NCBI GenBank assembly: GCA_029433365.1
Contig: JAQTHZ010000002.1
Coordinates: 248,001-312,000 of the forward strand
Direction: 5' to 3'
Source: Orbaceae bacterium ESL0721
GTDB lineage: Bacteria; Pseudomonadota; Gammaproteobacteria; Enterobacterales; Orbaceae
DNA length: 64,000 bases
Shown: piece by piece, positions 40,345 to 49,063 of the stretch
How positions within the stretch are numbered: the stretch's first letter is position 1
Layout: each line of letters begins with the position of its first letter
Notes under the pieces: generated by a model
Database searches by the model: none
What the model saw: the letters and a program-made list of their open reading frames with translations, nothing else
What the model was told of the DNA's origin: nothing
Made by a program: the position numbers and the translations under genes

Positions 40345-40716
40345 TTAGTAAACTGGCTGGCAATATTGTGCTTGTAATTCTTGAGGTTTTTTAACGCGTT
40401 CTTCTCGTGATTGAATCGCTTCGTCAAAACCAAAATCATCATTCGAGACATAATCATAACCGCTAGTACCTAAGGAGAGTATAGTAGAGAGTCCAGATAA
40501 CATATTGGATGTGTTGTTCATATTCCGTGCCTCTTTATATTTTTTAATCGCTTGCTTTGTCGTCATAATTTTTTTATCGATCAGTTGGCAGTCAGTTAAA
40601 GCCTCAAGATCACTATTATTTGCAAGAGGGATCTTTTCCATTGGTCCTAAATTTGAGTTGGTACCACAGGCTGACAATATAAGTACGGTAGTGGCTATCG
40701 CAATACATTTATACAT
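40345..40716 (-). CDS. Small predicted lipoprotein
   Basis: 123 residues with a lipoprotein signal: charged MYK, hydrophobic IAIATTVLIL and lipobox LSAC, giving the lipidated Cys at residue 17. Gly at +2 does not suggest inner-membrane retention, so the outer membrane is likely. The mature part holds a Lys/Glu-rich helical stretch (TTKQAIKKYKEARN) and two further Cys residues (in LTDCQ and QYCQPVY). I do not recognise the family. AAGGAG lies before the ATG. Confidence 0.8.
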   Translation of the reverse strand: MYKCIAIATTVLILSACGTNSNLGPMEKIPLANNSDLEALTDCQLIDKKIMTTKQAIKKYKEARNMNNTSNMLSGLSTILSLGTSGYDYVSNDDFGFDEAIQSREERVKKPQELQAQYCQPVY

Positions 40717-40850
40717 AAAAAACTCCTTAAATAACCTGAAATATAGGCACTATCAATGCGCTCAATATTAATGCGCTTTTTAACTATTTTTTATACATTG
40801 CTGTATAATACCCAATTTCGCAAAACTATCTATTAAAAAGTCGCTAGTTG

Positions 40851-41035
40851 GCATTTGATGATGCTGGTAATATTCACCTCCCTATTTTACGTGATCAACT
40901 TAATGGTGTAGAGTAGGCGCAAAATTACGGCAGGTAGATGATGGACTCTATAATAGGTGTATTGGACTTGAAGGTCTCTCCTCTGCGGAGCACGGTATTG
41001 GCACATTGCCTACTATAATGACACGATTTTATTAG
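40851..41035 (+). pseudogene. Remnant of an FAD-linked oxidase (D-lactate/glycolate oxidase type C-terminal domain)
   Basis: One frame reads DDAGNIHLPILRD (from 40854), resembling the GDGNIHxNIL motif of the FAD-oxidase C-terminal domain. After a stop, a second frame reads VDDGLYNRCIGLEGLSSAEH and continues GIGTL (from 40934), resembling the VYxxIxxLGGSISAEHGIGTLK motif of the same domain, in the right order. The rest of the roughly 460-residue gene is absent. This explains most of the 427-bp stretch between the lipoprotein gene and syd. Confidence 0.5.
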
Positions 41036-41143
41036 CGAATCGGCAATTAATAGCGCAGATCAAATAGGTTTTAGATCCAAAAAATATTTTAAATAGCGGT
41101 GTTTACCGGCAAGCAATTTAACAGATAAAATTTGATAGATAAG

Positions 41144-41701
41144 ATGATGAATGATAGAGAAGCACTGCTCAACTTTACTCAGCGTTGGCTCACTCAATTT
41201 GATGATGCGCCACAAAGTGAAGCACTACATGGTATCCCATCGCCATGTATTATTACGTCAAGCTTGTATAAAAAACGTGCTCAGCTTGCAGTTTTTTGGC
41301 AACCGGTTTTGATGGAACCGCAAAAAACGTTAACCTTTGTTGAGCACTCGATGAATATCAAACTGCACCCTTCAGCGCACATCTTTTATGGTACGCAGTA
41401 TGCCGGTGATATTGTGGCGTCGTTTAAAGATGTTGAGGCTGACTGTAGCTTGCCAATCTCATTAGTTCAAATTTGGAATGATGATGATTTTTCAGAGCTG
41501 CAACAAAATCTGATTGCGCACCTTTCGATGCAGAAAAAATTTAAACGGATACCAACGGTTTTTATTGCCACGACGGCAGCAGATAGTGATATCATCTCGA
41601 TCAACAATCTCAGTGGTGAGATAGTAAAAGAGTGTTTAATCACCGGCGATCTTACGGTTCTCGCCCCTGATTTAGCCACTTTTTTAGTACAATTAATTTA
41701 G
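41144..41701 (+). CDS. syd: Syd protein
   Basis: Peripheral inner-membrane protein known in E. coli to bind SecY and to affect defective translocons. 185 residues aligning with Syd: LHGIPSPCIIT, FYGTQYAGDIVASF, VQIWNDDDFSELQQNLIAHL and C-terminal NLSGEIVKECL. The start is uncertain: ATG at 41144 or 41147 is preferred over the in-frame TTG at 41132, and no strong ribosome-binding site is visible. Confidence 0.88.
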   Translation: MMNDREALLNFTQRWLTQFDDAPQSEALHGIPSPCIITSSLYKKRAQLAVFWQPVLMEPQKTLTFVEHSMNIKLHPSAHIFYGTQYAGDIVASFKDVEADCSLPISLVQIWNDDDFSELQQNLIAHLSMQKKFKRIPTVFIATTAADSDIISINNLSGEIVKECLITGDLTVLAPDLATFLVQLI

Positions 41702-41738
41702 TGAAAAAGTGTTTATACAATTTTTTTCTTAAAACAAT

Positions 41739-41775
41739 AGATTGAAAAACAGATTGAAAAAACAGATTGAAAACA
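41739..41775 (+). repeat. Short tandem repeat AGATTGAAAAAC x3
   Basis: Three imperfect copies of a 12-13 bp unit shortly after syd. Confidence 0.8.
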
Positions 41776-41917
41776 GCTGATCTATATTGATTTATTTGTA
41801 ACGACTATTGCGCAATAACTATTTAGTCGCCAATGTTTTAACGGGCAGAGGTAACTGCTCACTTTTTTGGTACTGCTTCTTAAAAGCAGGTAGAATTAGA
41901 TAAAAAGTAGGTGAATT

Positions 41918-43093
41918 ATGTTTGAAATTTTAACCCAAGCACCCGCTGATCCAATTTTAGGATTAGCTGATCTTTATAATGCAGATGAACATCCGGGTAA
42001 GATCAATTTAAGTGTAGGTATTTATAAAGATGAGACATCGAAAACGCCTATTTTAGATAGTGTTAAAAAAGCTGAACAGTTTTTATTAGAAGATGAAAAA
42101 AATAAGGTCTATCTGCCAATCGATGGTTTAGTTGAATTTAATCTTGAGACACAACGCCTTATTTTAGGGGATGTCGATGTGCGGGCACGCACTGCGCAAA
42201 CGCCAGGTGGTACCGGTGCACTCTGTATTATGGCTAACTTTTTAGCGCGTAAAACCAAAGTAAAACGCGTTTGGGTCAGTAATCCAACTTGGCCTAATCA
42301 CCGCAGTGTTTTCCAAACTGCGGGGCTTGAAGTGCGTGAATATCGTTACTATAACAGCCAAGATCATAACCTTGATTTTGCTGGAATGATGGAAGATTTA
42401 GCACAGGTAGCTGAAGGTGAAGCGGTACTTTTCCATGCTTGTTGTCACAATCCAACCGGTATTGATCCCACTGCAGAGCAGTGGCAGATTATCTCTGATT
42501 TAGCATTAAAAAATGGATGGTTGCCGCTTTTTGATTTAGCTTACCAAGGTTTTGGTCATGGGATTGAGGAGGATGTTTTTGGTCTGCGTCTCTTCGCTAA
42601 AAATCAACCAGAACTGCTTATTGCAAGCTCCTACTCTAAAAATATGGGGCTCTATAATGAGCGAGTTGGTGCACTTACGCTCATTGCTGCTACCTCTGAG
42701 ATCGCTAACCGCGCTTTTAGTCAAGTGAAGACCGTTATTCGGGCTAACTACTCAAATCCACCTTCGCATGGTGCTAAAATTGTTGCCCATATTTTAACTA
42801 CGCCAGATCTAAAAGAGGAGTGGTTAACAGAGTTAACAACCATGCGCCAGCGTATCCACCGTATGCGTCAACTATTTGTAAAAACGTTACAAGAGAAGGG
42901 CGCCGATCAGGATTTTAGTTTTATCGCTAAGCAAAATGGTATGTTCTCGTTTAGTGGACTTACTGAAGCGCAGGTACTTGCACTACGTCAGGATTTTGGT
43001 ATCTATATTGTCAATTCTGGGCGTATCAATGTTGCAGGGATGACACTTGATAATATGTCTCGTCTATGCGAATCGATTATTAAAGTGTTATAA
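41918..43093 (+). CDS. aspC: Aspartate/aromatic aminotransferase (AspC/TyrB family)
   Basis: PLP-dependent class I aminotransferase, 391 residues. N-terminal [14 protein letters not shown] and LSVGIYKDE match AspC/TyrB. The cofactor site includes GGTGALC (about 97-103), the Asn in [11 protein letters not shown] (about 175-185), DLAYQGFG (about 206-213) and the Schiff-base Lys in [17 protein letters not shown] (about 239-255). C-terminal SGRINVAGM carries the substrate-binding Arg. AspC and TyrB cannot be separated with certainty from motifs; length and start favour AspC. An aromatic aminotransferase role would link to the shikimate genes, but the distance argues against a dedicated link. Confidence 0.9.
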   Translation: MFEILTQAPADPILGLADLYNADEHPGKINLSVGIYKDETSKTPILDSVKKAEQFLLEDEKNKVYLPIDGLVEFNLETQRLILGDVDVRARTAQTPGGTGALCIMANFLARKTKVKRVWVSNPTWPNHRSVFQTAGLEVREYRYYNSQDHNLDFAGMMEDLAQVAEGEAVLFHACCHNPTGIDPTAEQWQIISDLALKNGWLPLFDLAYQGFGHGIEEDVFGLRLFAKNQPELLIASSYSKNMGLYNERVGALTLIAATSEIANRAFSQVKTVIRANYSNPPSHGAKIVAHILTTPDLKEEWLTELTTMRQRIHRMRQLFVKTLQEKGADQDFSFIAKQNGMFSFSGLTEAQVLALRQDFGIYIVNSGRINVAGMTLDNMSRLCESIIKVL

Positions 43094-43094
43094 A

Positions 43095-43127
43095 ACTGTT
43101 TTATCACTGTTTTATCACTGTTTTATC
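43095..43127 (+). repeat. Short tandem repeat ACTGTTTTATC x3
   Basis: Three perfect 11-bp copies directly after the aminotransferase stop codon. Confidence 0.9.
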
Positions 43128-43206
43128 ATTATAAAAGAGATATATAAATGTAATAGATGCTTTTTTAAAATTTTAACGTTATTATCTATTTTTATCTGCT
43201 CTTATA

Positions 43207-43237
43207 AGCGTATCCACTTTTTGTGGCTACGCTTTTT
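43207..43237 (+). terminator. Rho-independent terminator after aspC
   Basis: AGCGTA-T-CCAC, TTTTT loop, GTGG-C-TACGCT, then a T run. It rules out the in-frame GTG at 43223 as the start of the following gene, since that codon lies in the stem. Confidence 0.85.
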
Positions 43238-43261
43238 AATTTATCAACTATTTGGTTATTC

Positions 43262-44608
43262 ATGCAAGAACATAAATCTGTTTTAGAAAAATCTTTGTTT
43301 TCACTTAGCTGGCCTATCTTTATTGATATTTTATTGCATATGTCAACGCTATTTATCAATACCTATATGATTAGCCATGTCTCCATCTCGATGGTTGCGG
43401 CAACGACTGTTGGCAGTCAGTTTTTTGATATTTTTATCCCTATTTTTAACTTTATTGGTATTGGCTGTAGTGTGGTGATTGCCCAATATTTGGGTGCTGG
43501 AAATCGCAATCAGGCACGTTATGCGCTGCATCTCTCTATCTCATTTAATTTTGTTTTAGGGTTAATCTGTTATCTATTTATCTCGCTATTCGGTTATACC
43601 ATCTTGCAGGTGATGAATACCCCCGAAGCTATTTTAGATATGAGTTATGACTATTTTCATATCCTTGGTATCTGTCTTATTTTTGAATCGGTAGTGATTA
43701 TTCTCGCCTCCTGTTTGCGCGTCTACGGGAAACCAAAATCGTCAATGTATGTCTCAATTATTATGAATATCATTACGGTTTTGGGTAATGCGTCCGTGCT
43801 TTATGGGCTTTGGGGTATGCCGGAGTTAGGGTTAGTCGGTGTGGCATGGTCGACAGTGGTTGGTCGTATAGTTGGCTTGATTTTGCTCTTTAGTCTGCTC
43901 TTTTTTGGGTTACATATTAAAGTGCAACTCTCCCTTTTTTGGCAATGGAACAAGCAGATTTTAAAGCAGATATGTAAAATTGGGCTCCCTTCAGCTGGCG
44001 AAAACTTATCTTGGTCTGGTCAAATATTGGTGATGACCGCCTTTATCGGTCTACTAGGTGAGGAGGCGTTAGCTGCGCAAGCGATCTTTTTCCAAATCGC
44101 CTATTTTATGATGTTATTTGCGATCTCAATTAGTGTTGGGAATGAGATTATGGTTGGTCATTTAGTAGGAGCTAAACGGTTTGATGACGCCTATCACCGA
44201 ACGTGGCGAAGTTTATGGATCGGTATTATAGTTACCTTTATTGTGGTCACCTTTTTTTACTGTTTCCGTGAAACCATTGTCACCTCAATTACGGGTGATA
44301 TGGGTGTAGCTGATATTATTCTGCCTATCTTTTTATTGTCATTTATTCTAGAGCCGGGAAGAACACAAAATATTGTGATGGTAAATGCACTGCGTGCCAC
44401 CGGTGATGCAAAATTCCCATTTTATACGGCACTTATTTTTATGTGGGGCGTTGCGATTCCTATCGGTTATCTGCTTGGGATCACCTGTAAATTGGGACTT
44501 TTAGGGATCTGGATCGGCTTTGCTTGTGATGAGTGGATTCGTGGCCTTGTGAATACCTATCGCTGGAAATCCCGTAAGTGGGAGAGTAAACGGTTAGATG
44601 TTGCTTAA
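43262..44608 (+). CDS. MATE family efflux transporter
   Basis: Polytopic inner-membrane protein of 448 residues with about 12 hydrophobic segments, fitting the MATE (NorM/DinF-like) family. Two homologous halves are visible: IDILLHMSTLFINTYMISHV with VVIAQYLGAGNRNQA, and AGENLSWSGQILVMTAFIGL with GNEIMVGHLVGAKRF. Such proteins export drugs or cationic compounds using Na+ or H+. The start is set at the ATG at 43262 because the alternative GTG lies inside the preceding terminator. The ribosome-binding site is weak. Confidence 0.9.
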   Translation: MQEHKSVLEKSLFSLSWPIFIDILLHMSTLFINTYMISHVSISMVAATTVGSQFFDIFIPIFNFIGIGCSVVIAQYLGAGNRNQARYALHLSISFNFVLGLICYLFISLFGYTILQVMNTPEAILDMSYDYFHILGICLIFESVVIILASCLRVYGKPKSSMYVSIIMNIITVLGNASVLYGLWGMPELGLVGVAWSTVVGRIVGLILLFSLLFFGLHIKVQLSLFWQWNKQILKQICKIGLPSAGENLSWSGQILVMTAFIGLLGEEALAAQAIFFQIAYFMMLFAISISVGNEIMVGHLVGAKRFDDAYHRTWRSLWIGIIVTFIVVTFFYCFRETIVTSITGDMGVADIILPIFLLSFILEPGRTQNIVMVNALRATGDAKFPFYTALIFMWGVAIPIGYLLGITCKLGLLGIWIGFACDEWIRGLVNTYRWKSRKWESKRLDVA

Positions 44609-44659
44609 TTTTAAATAGTTTTAATTTTTTTATATATTTTTATATTAAGAGGATCAGTG

Positions 44660-45142
44660 ATGGCTGAAGTCTTTATCGCATTAGGAAGTAATCTTAATAA
44701 TCCGCAAGATCACGCAAATTGTGCTTTAGCTGAGTTAGCAAAGCTACCTGATACCACTGTTTCTGCGGTCTCCCCTTTTTACCGTAGTAAGCCACTTGGT
44801 CCCCAAGATCAGAATGATTACCTTAATGCGGTTATTAAACTAACCACATCGCTCGCGCCAATAGATCTTTTAGATCATCTGCAAGCGATTGAGCTTTTAC
44901 AAGGGCGGATTAGGAAGTCTGAGCGTTGGGGGGCGCGAACATTAGATTTAGATATTTTGCTCTATGATAATTTAACCATTAGTAATAAGCGATTAACCAT
45001 ACCGCACTATGATATGAAGAATCGTGAATTTGTACTCTATCCCCTTTTTGATATAGCACCAGATCTCATATTACCTGATGGAATAACATTAAAAAGCTTG
45101 CTTACTCAAGTATCGATAAATGGCATGAGGTTATGGCAGTAA
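44660..45142 (+). CDS. folK: HPPK, 6-hydroxymethyl-7,8-dihydropterin pyrophosphokinase
   Basis: Transfers pyrophosphate from ATP to 6-hydroxymethyl-7,8-dihydropterin in folate synthesis. 160 residues with the family features VFIALGSNLNNPQDH at the N-terminus, RSKPLGPQDQNDYLNAV, LQGRIRKSERWGARTLDLDILLYD (the HPPK signature with the two metal-binding Asp) and IPHYDMKNREFVLYPL. AGAGGA precedes the ATG, and an in-frame GTG directly before it is a less likely start. In E. coli folK lies near pcnB, dksA and gluQ; here it is next to dksA without pcnB. Confidence 0.95.
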   Translation: MAEVFIALGSNLNNPQDHANCALAELAKLPDTTVSAVSPFYRSKPLGPQDQNDYLNAVIKLTTSLAPIDLLDHLQAIELLQGRIRKSERWGARTLDLDILLYDNLTISNKRLTIPHYDMKNREFVLYPLFDIAPDLILPDGITLKSLLTQVSINGMRLWQ

Positions 45143-45319
45143 TTTTTAATATTTAATGCGGCGATTTTTTAAAAGATATAATATAAAAAACAGTATGTTA
45201 TATTTTACATATCGCATATAATGCGCCAAATGGTGTAAAAAGTGATAAAAGAATTTTTATAAATATCGATTTATTGATATAGTTTACGGCCGCTGATAAT
45301 CTGTATACAGGAGAGTACG

Positions 45320-45775
45320 GTGAAAAACGAAAAAAAAATGAATATCTCTTCGCTTAGTTTACTTGCAATTGCAGGTCTTGAGCCTTATAAAGAGGCCAAA
45401 AATGAAGAGTACATGAATCCTAAACAGTTAAAACATTTTAAACTTATTTTGGAAGCTTGGTTACATCAGTTACAAGATGAGATGGGTAAAACTGTTACGC
45501 ATATGCAAGATGAAGCTTCTAACTTCCCTGATCCAGCTGATAGAGCAACGCAGGAAGAGGAGTTTAGTTTAGAGTTACGTGCCCGCGATCGTGAGCGCAA
45601 ATTGATTAAGAAGATAGAGAAGACATTAAAGAAAATTGAAGCAGATGATTTTGGTTTTTGTGAATCTTGTGGAATTGAAATTGGGATTCGTCGTCTAGAA
45701 GCAAGGCCTACAGCTGATCTCTGCATTGACTGTAAGACATTGGCTGAGTTACGTGAAAAACAGATGGGCATGTAG
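45320..45775 (+). CDS. dksA: RNA polymerase-binding transcription factor DksA
   Basis: Coiled-coil factor that enters the RNA polymerase secondary channel and, with ppGpp, controls rRNA and amino-acid promoters. 151 residues including the coiled coil with the functional tip [11 protein letters not shown] (about 71-81) and the zinc finger C-x2-C-x17-C-x2-C ([10 protein letters not shown] ... LCIDCK, about 113-138). The start is a GTG with AGGAGAG in front. It lies 27 bases upstream of gluQ, the same pairing as in E. coli, so the two are probably one operon. Confidence 0.97.
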   Translation: MKNEKKMNISSLSLLAIAGLEPYKEAKNEEYMNPKQLKHFKLILEAWLHQLQDEMGKTVTHMQDEASNFPDPADRATQEEEFSLELRARDRERKLIKKIEKTLKKIEADDFGFCESCGIEIGIRRLEARPTADLCIDCKTLAELREKQMGM

Positions 45776-45802
45776 AAGTTGATATAATAGTTCCATAATA
45801 AG

Positions 45803-46747
45803 ATGGATTATATTGGTCGTTTTGCCCCTTCCCCTTCAGGACCACTGCATTTTGGTTCATTAGTTACGGCGCTTGGGAGTTACCTACAAGCGAAATCAAA
45901 GCAAGGTAAGTGGCTCGTACGTATTGAAGATATTGACCCACCTCGTGAAGTTGCCGGTGCCTCCGCAGCTATTTTAAAGAGTTTAGAGGCACTCGGTTTA
46001 CATTGGGATGGTGAGGTTCTTTATCAGTCAAACTGCACGCAGCGTTATCTTGATCTGCTAGATTCATTAATTTTGCAACAGCAAGCCTACTATTGTGACT
46101 GTAGTCGTAAGCGTATCCAAAATTTAGATCAGCACTTGTTAGATCGACAGTTATTAGATCAACAGTTATTAAATCAGCATATATATGATGGTTTTTGTCG
46201 TGATCGGCAGCTCTTACCGACAAAAAATGGCACAGTAAAATCGTTAGCTATTCGGTTAAGGCAGACTCACCCAGTTTATCAATTTTATGATCATATTTGT
46301 GGTTGGCAGAGCGTGGCTAAAAGTGTCGCTGAAGAGGATTTTATCCTGCAAAGGCGCGATGGACTTTTTGCCTATAATCTGGCAGTCGTACTTGATGATC
46401 ATCTGCAAGGTATTACTGAGATTGTGCGTGGTGCTGATCTGCTGCCGGTGACAGCGAAACAGATCTCTTTTTATCAGTTGCTTAATTGGCAAGCGCCTAC
46501 TTACTGTCATCTGCCGTTGGTTCTTGATCCGCAAGGGAATAAATTATCTAAACAGAATCATGCCAAGCCTCTTGATCTCCATAATCTTACCTCTCTTACT
46601 GCTGATGCTCTGCAATTTTTAGGGCAACCATTACCTGATTGTTGGCAAGATGCGACGCAGATAGATTTAATCAATTGGGCAATTTTGCACTGGGATGTTG
46701 ATCAAGTCCCTAAAGTTAACCGCCAATATAGGAGAGATTTTCGGTAA
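45803..46747 (+). CDS. gluQ: Glutamyl-Q tRNA(Asp) synthetase
   Basis: Attaches glutamate to queuosine in the wobble position of tRNA-Asp. 314 residues, class I synthetase fold with the HIGH-like motif PSGPLHFGSLVTAL (about 10-23) and the KMSKS-like motif KLSKQNHA (about 247-254). The zinc site is CDC (about 97-99) with the Tyr and Cys in IYDGFC (about 126-131). Between these halves lies an unusual insert of about 20 residues made of four pentapeptide repeats. The 3' end overlaps moaA on the opposite strand by 32 bp. No anticodon-binding domain is present, as is normal for this family. Confidence 0.95.
   Translation: MDYIGRFAPSPSGPLHFGSLVTALGSYLQAKSKQGKWLVRIEDIDPPREVAGASAAILKSLEALGLHWDGEVLYQSNCTQRYLDLLDSLILQQQAYYCDCSRKRIQNLDQHLLDRQLLDQQLLNQHIYDGFCRDRQLLPTKNGTVKSLAIRLRQTHPVYQFYDHICGWQSVAKSVAEEDFILQRRDGLFAYNLAVVLDDHLQGITEIVRGADLLPVTAKQISFYQLLNWQAPTYCHLPLVLDPQGNKLSKQNHAKPLDLHNLTSLTADALQFLGQPLPDCWQDATQIDLINWAILHWDVDQVPKVNRQYRRDFR
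46124..46183 (+). repeat. In-frame 15-bp tandem repeat x4 inside gluQ
   Basis: Four 15-bp units encode LDQHL, LDRQL, LDQQL and LNQHI. They sit between the two halves of the zinc-binding site and add about 20 residues compared with E. coli GluQ, where the spacing is short. Confidence 0.9.
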
Positions 46748-47690
46748 TTCCGACATTATGGTCATGCAGTAGATGTTTTTCAGGTTTTATTGATAGTGAG
46801 CTTAAAATACGCGCTTTTAACGCTTCTCGTAAGGTAGGTGCTGCAAGTAGTTCACGTAGATCAACCGCGGCATCACCAAATAGACAGTAGTGTAATTTAC
46901 CAATTGATGAGATGCGTAGTCGATTACAATTTTGGCAGAAATCTTTTGAGTAGGGCATAATCAAGCCAATTTTACCTTGATAATCCTCATGAATATAGAG
47001 TTTGGCAGGGCCAGCTAACTGCTCTTTCTGTTGTAATTGCCAACCCTGCTCGATTAACTGCTTCTCGATCTTACTGCCGGAAAGGTGATAACGGTCAAAA
47101 AGCGTTCTATCTTCGCCGGTTTCCATCAACTCTATAAAGCGTAAATCGATAGCTCTATCTTTAATCCAAGCTAAATAATCGACCAAATTGTCGTTACTAT
47201 TCTTCATTAAGACAGTATTAATTTTGACCCGTTTAATCCCCAGCTCCAGCGTTCTATCAACCCCGCGCAACAGCTCAAATAGTTTATCTTGCCCTGTGAT
47301 CATTTTAAAAACATGAGGGGATAAGCTGTCGATACTGATATTAATCGCATTTAATCCCGCTGCTTGCCACTGGTCAATGTTTTTAACGAGTCGTGATCCA
47401 TTTGTTGTCACAGCACGTACTTTAATGGTTGGGTATGAGGAGAGCAGAGCTAAAATATCAATAAAATCGCGACGTAAAGTGGGTTCGCCTCCCGTCAGGC
47501 GGACTTTATGAACACCTAGCTCAGTAAAAGCGGCAACAACATTATCGATCTCATTAATTGATAGGAACTTGTGATCTCTATTTGGATGATATCCATCAGG
47601 TAGACAGTATTGACACTTAAAGTTGCACAGTTCAGTAATTGACAATCTTAGATATTGAAATCTACGGCTATATTTGTCAATTAGTTGCAT
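46716..47690 (-). CDS. moaA: GTP 3',8-cyclase MoaA
   Basis: Radical SAM enzyme for the first step of molybdenum cofactor synthesis. 324 residues with N-terminal cluster CNFKCQYC (about 17-24), GGEPTLR (about 67-73), and a C-terminal second 4Fe-4S site FCQNCNRLR with a later CLFG (about 253-271). The protein ends in GG, which the family needs for activity. No other moa gene follows; it stands alone, tail to tail with gluQ and overlapping it by 32 bp. No molybdenum cofactor riboswitch is evident in the 200-base leader. Confidence 0.96.
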   Translation of the reverse strand: MQLIDKYSRRFQYLRLSITELCNFKCQYCLPDGYHPNRDHKFLSINEIDNVVAAFTELGVHKVRLTGGEPTLRRDFIDILALLSSYPTIKVRAVTTNGSRLVKNIDQWQAAGLNAINISIDSLSPHVFKMITGQDKLFELLRGVDRTLELGIKRVKINTVLMKNSNDNLVDYLAWIKDRAIDLRFIELMETGEDRTLFDRYHLSGSKIEKQLIEQGWQLQQKEQLAGPAKLYIHEDYQGKIGLIMPYSKDFCQNCNRLRISSIGKLHYCLFGDAAVDLRELLAAPTLREALKARILSSLSIKPEKHLLHDHNVGITENLSYIGG

Positions 47691-47766
47691 AGAGATACCT
47701 TATACAGTGTCGGGAGATTTAGGCATTGCTACATTATAGACTAGAAAATAGTATTAACCATATTAA

Positions 47767-47782
47767 AATGTTTTAGGGTTGC
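47767..47782 (-). repeat. Single perfect copy of the 16-bp repeat
   Basis: The plus strand reads AATGTTTTAGGGTTGC, the exact reverse complement of the unit repeated 34 times at 38165. It lies between the divergent genes moaA and recA, about 95 bases upstream of the recA -35. Confidence 0.85.
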
Positions 47783-47877
47783 ACGCTATTTGGGTATAAT
47801 TTTGTTTCACTATTTAACGCTAAAATGCGATCTCTCTTCCATAAAAATAACAATAAGTAAGAATCGTTAAAAAATAG

Positions 47878-47905
47878 TTGATACTGTATAATAATACAGT
47901 ATAAT
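47878..47905 (+). promoter_or_regulatory. recA promoter with LexA (SOS) box
   Basis: -35 TTGATA (47878-47883), 16-base spacer, -10 TATAAT (47900-47905). The spacer is exactly the LexA site CTGT-N8-ACAG (47884-47899), inside the 20-base palindrome-like TACTGTATAATAATACAGTA. The layout is the same as the E. coli recA promoter. Confidence 0.95.
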
Positions 47906-47968
47906 AGTGTGAAATTTATCCCATTTTGGCATCTCCACTCCTTAAAAAATAGCGTGAAAGAGAATTAT

Positions 47969-49042
47969 ATGAGCGAAAAAAATATGAATGAAAATAAACA
48001 ACGTGCACTATCAGCCGCATTAAGTCAGATCGAAAAGCAGTTTGGTAAAGGCTCTATTATGCGTTTAGGTGATACGCAAACATTAGATGTAGATTCAGTA
48101 TCAACCGGTTCATTAGGTTTGGATATTGCACTTGGCATTGGTGGTTTGCCAATGGGGCGCATTATTGAGATTTTTGGGCCTGAATCTTCAGGTAAAACCA
48201 CATTAACCTTATCCGTCATCGCTCAAGCACAAAAAGAGGGTAAAACCTGTGCATTTATTGATGCCGAACATGCATTAGATCCAATTTATGCAGCTAAATT
48301 AGGTGTGCAAGTTGCTGATCTCTTAGTTTCACAACCTGATACTGGTGAGCAAGCATTAGAGATTTGTGATGCTTTAGTTCGTTCAGGTGCTGTCGATGTT
48401 ATCATTGTTGACTCTGTTGCTGCGTTAACACCTAAAGCCGAGATTGAAGGTGAAATGGGTGATTCCCATATGGGCTTACAGGCGCGTTTAATGTCACAAG
48501 CGTTACGTAAATTAACGGCAAATATTAAAAATGCGAACTGTTTAGTTGTCTTTATTAACCAGATCCGTATGAAAATTGGGGTGATGTTTGGTAACCCAGA
48601 GACCACAACCGGTGGTAATGCCCTAAAATTTTATGCCTCTGTCCGTTTAGATATTAGACGTATTGGCTCAGTAAAAGAGGGTGAAAATATTATAGGAAGT
48701 GATACCCGTGTTAAAGTGGTGAAAAATAAGGTTGCGGCACCATTTAGACAAGCTGAATTCCAAATTCTTTATGGCTGTGGAATTTCCAAAGAGGGTGAAT
48801 TAATCGATTTAGGTGTAAAACATAAATTGGTTGATAAAGCGGGCGCTTGGTATAGCTATAATGGTGAAAAAATAGGTCAAGGTAAAGCAAACTCAATTAA
48901 ATTTTTACAAGAGCGCCCTGAAATTGCCAATGAGTTAGAGGTAAAACTACGTGATCTACTCCTTAATAGTTCAGCAGATTTTTCAGATGTAGAGAGTGTA
49001 GACACAGACAGTAGTGATGCATTCGATGATAATGCAGAGTAA
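47969..49042 (+). CDS. recA: Recombinase RecA
   Basis: DNA strand-exchange ATPase and co-protease for LexA. 357 residues from the chosen ATG. Walker A GPESSGKT (about 72-79), Walker B region [12 protein letters not shown], the L2 region [18 protein letters not shown] and an acidic C-terminus ([14 protein letters not shown]) are present. The upstream in-frame extension to 47909 lies within the transcription start zone and lacks homology, so it is rejected. AAAGAGA precedes the ATG at 47969. It is followed by recX, alaS and csrA, as in E. coli. Confidence 0.98.
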   Translation: MSEKNMNENKQRALSAALSQIEKQFGKGSIMRLGDTQTLDVDSVSTGSLGLDIALGIGGLPMGRIIEIFGPESSGKTTLTLSVIAQAQKEGKTCAFIDAEHALDPIYAAKLGVQVADLLVSQPDTGEQALEICDALVRSGAVDVIIVDSVAALTPKAEIEGEMGDSHMGLQARLMSQALRKLTANIKNANCLVVFINQIRMKIGVMFGNPETTTGGNALKFYASVRLDIRRIGSVKEGENIIGSDTRVKVVKNKVAAPFRQAEFQILYGCGISKEGELIDLGVKHKLVDKAGAWYSYNGEKIGQGKANSIKFLQERPEIANELEVKLRDLLLNSSADFSDVESVDTDSSDAFDDNAE

Positions 49043-49063
49043 AAAATAGAGAGTAAAAAATTT

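Noticed and set aside
43223-43261. GTG start for the MATE transporter
   Set aside because: The codon lies in the stem of the preceding rho-independent terminator and lacks a ribosome-binding site; the ATG at 43262 is preferred.
47691-47877. Molybdenum-cofactor riboswitch upstream of moaA
   Set aside because: The spacer shows no conserved helices of the Moco RNA, and most of it belongs to the divergent recA promoter and a single 16-bp repeat.
47909-47968. 20-residue N-terminal extension of RecA
   Set aside because: It begins a few bases after the predicted -10 element, within the transcription start zone, and has no counterpart in RecA proteins.
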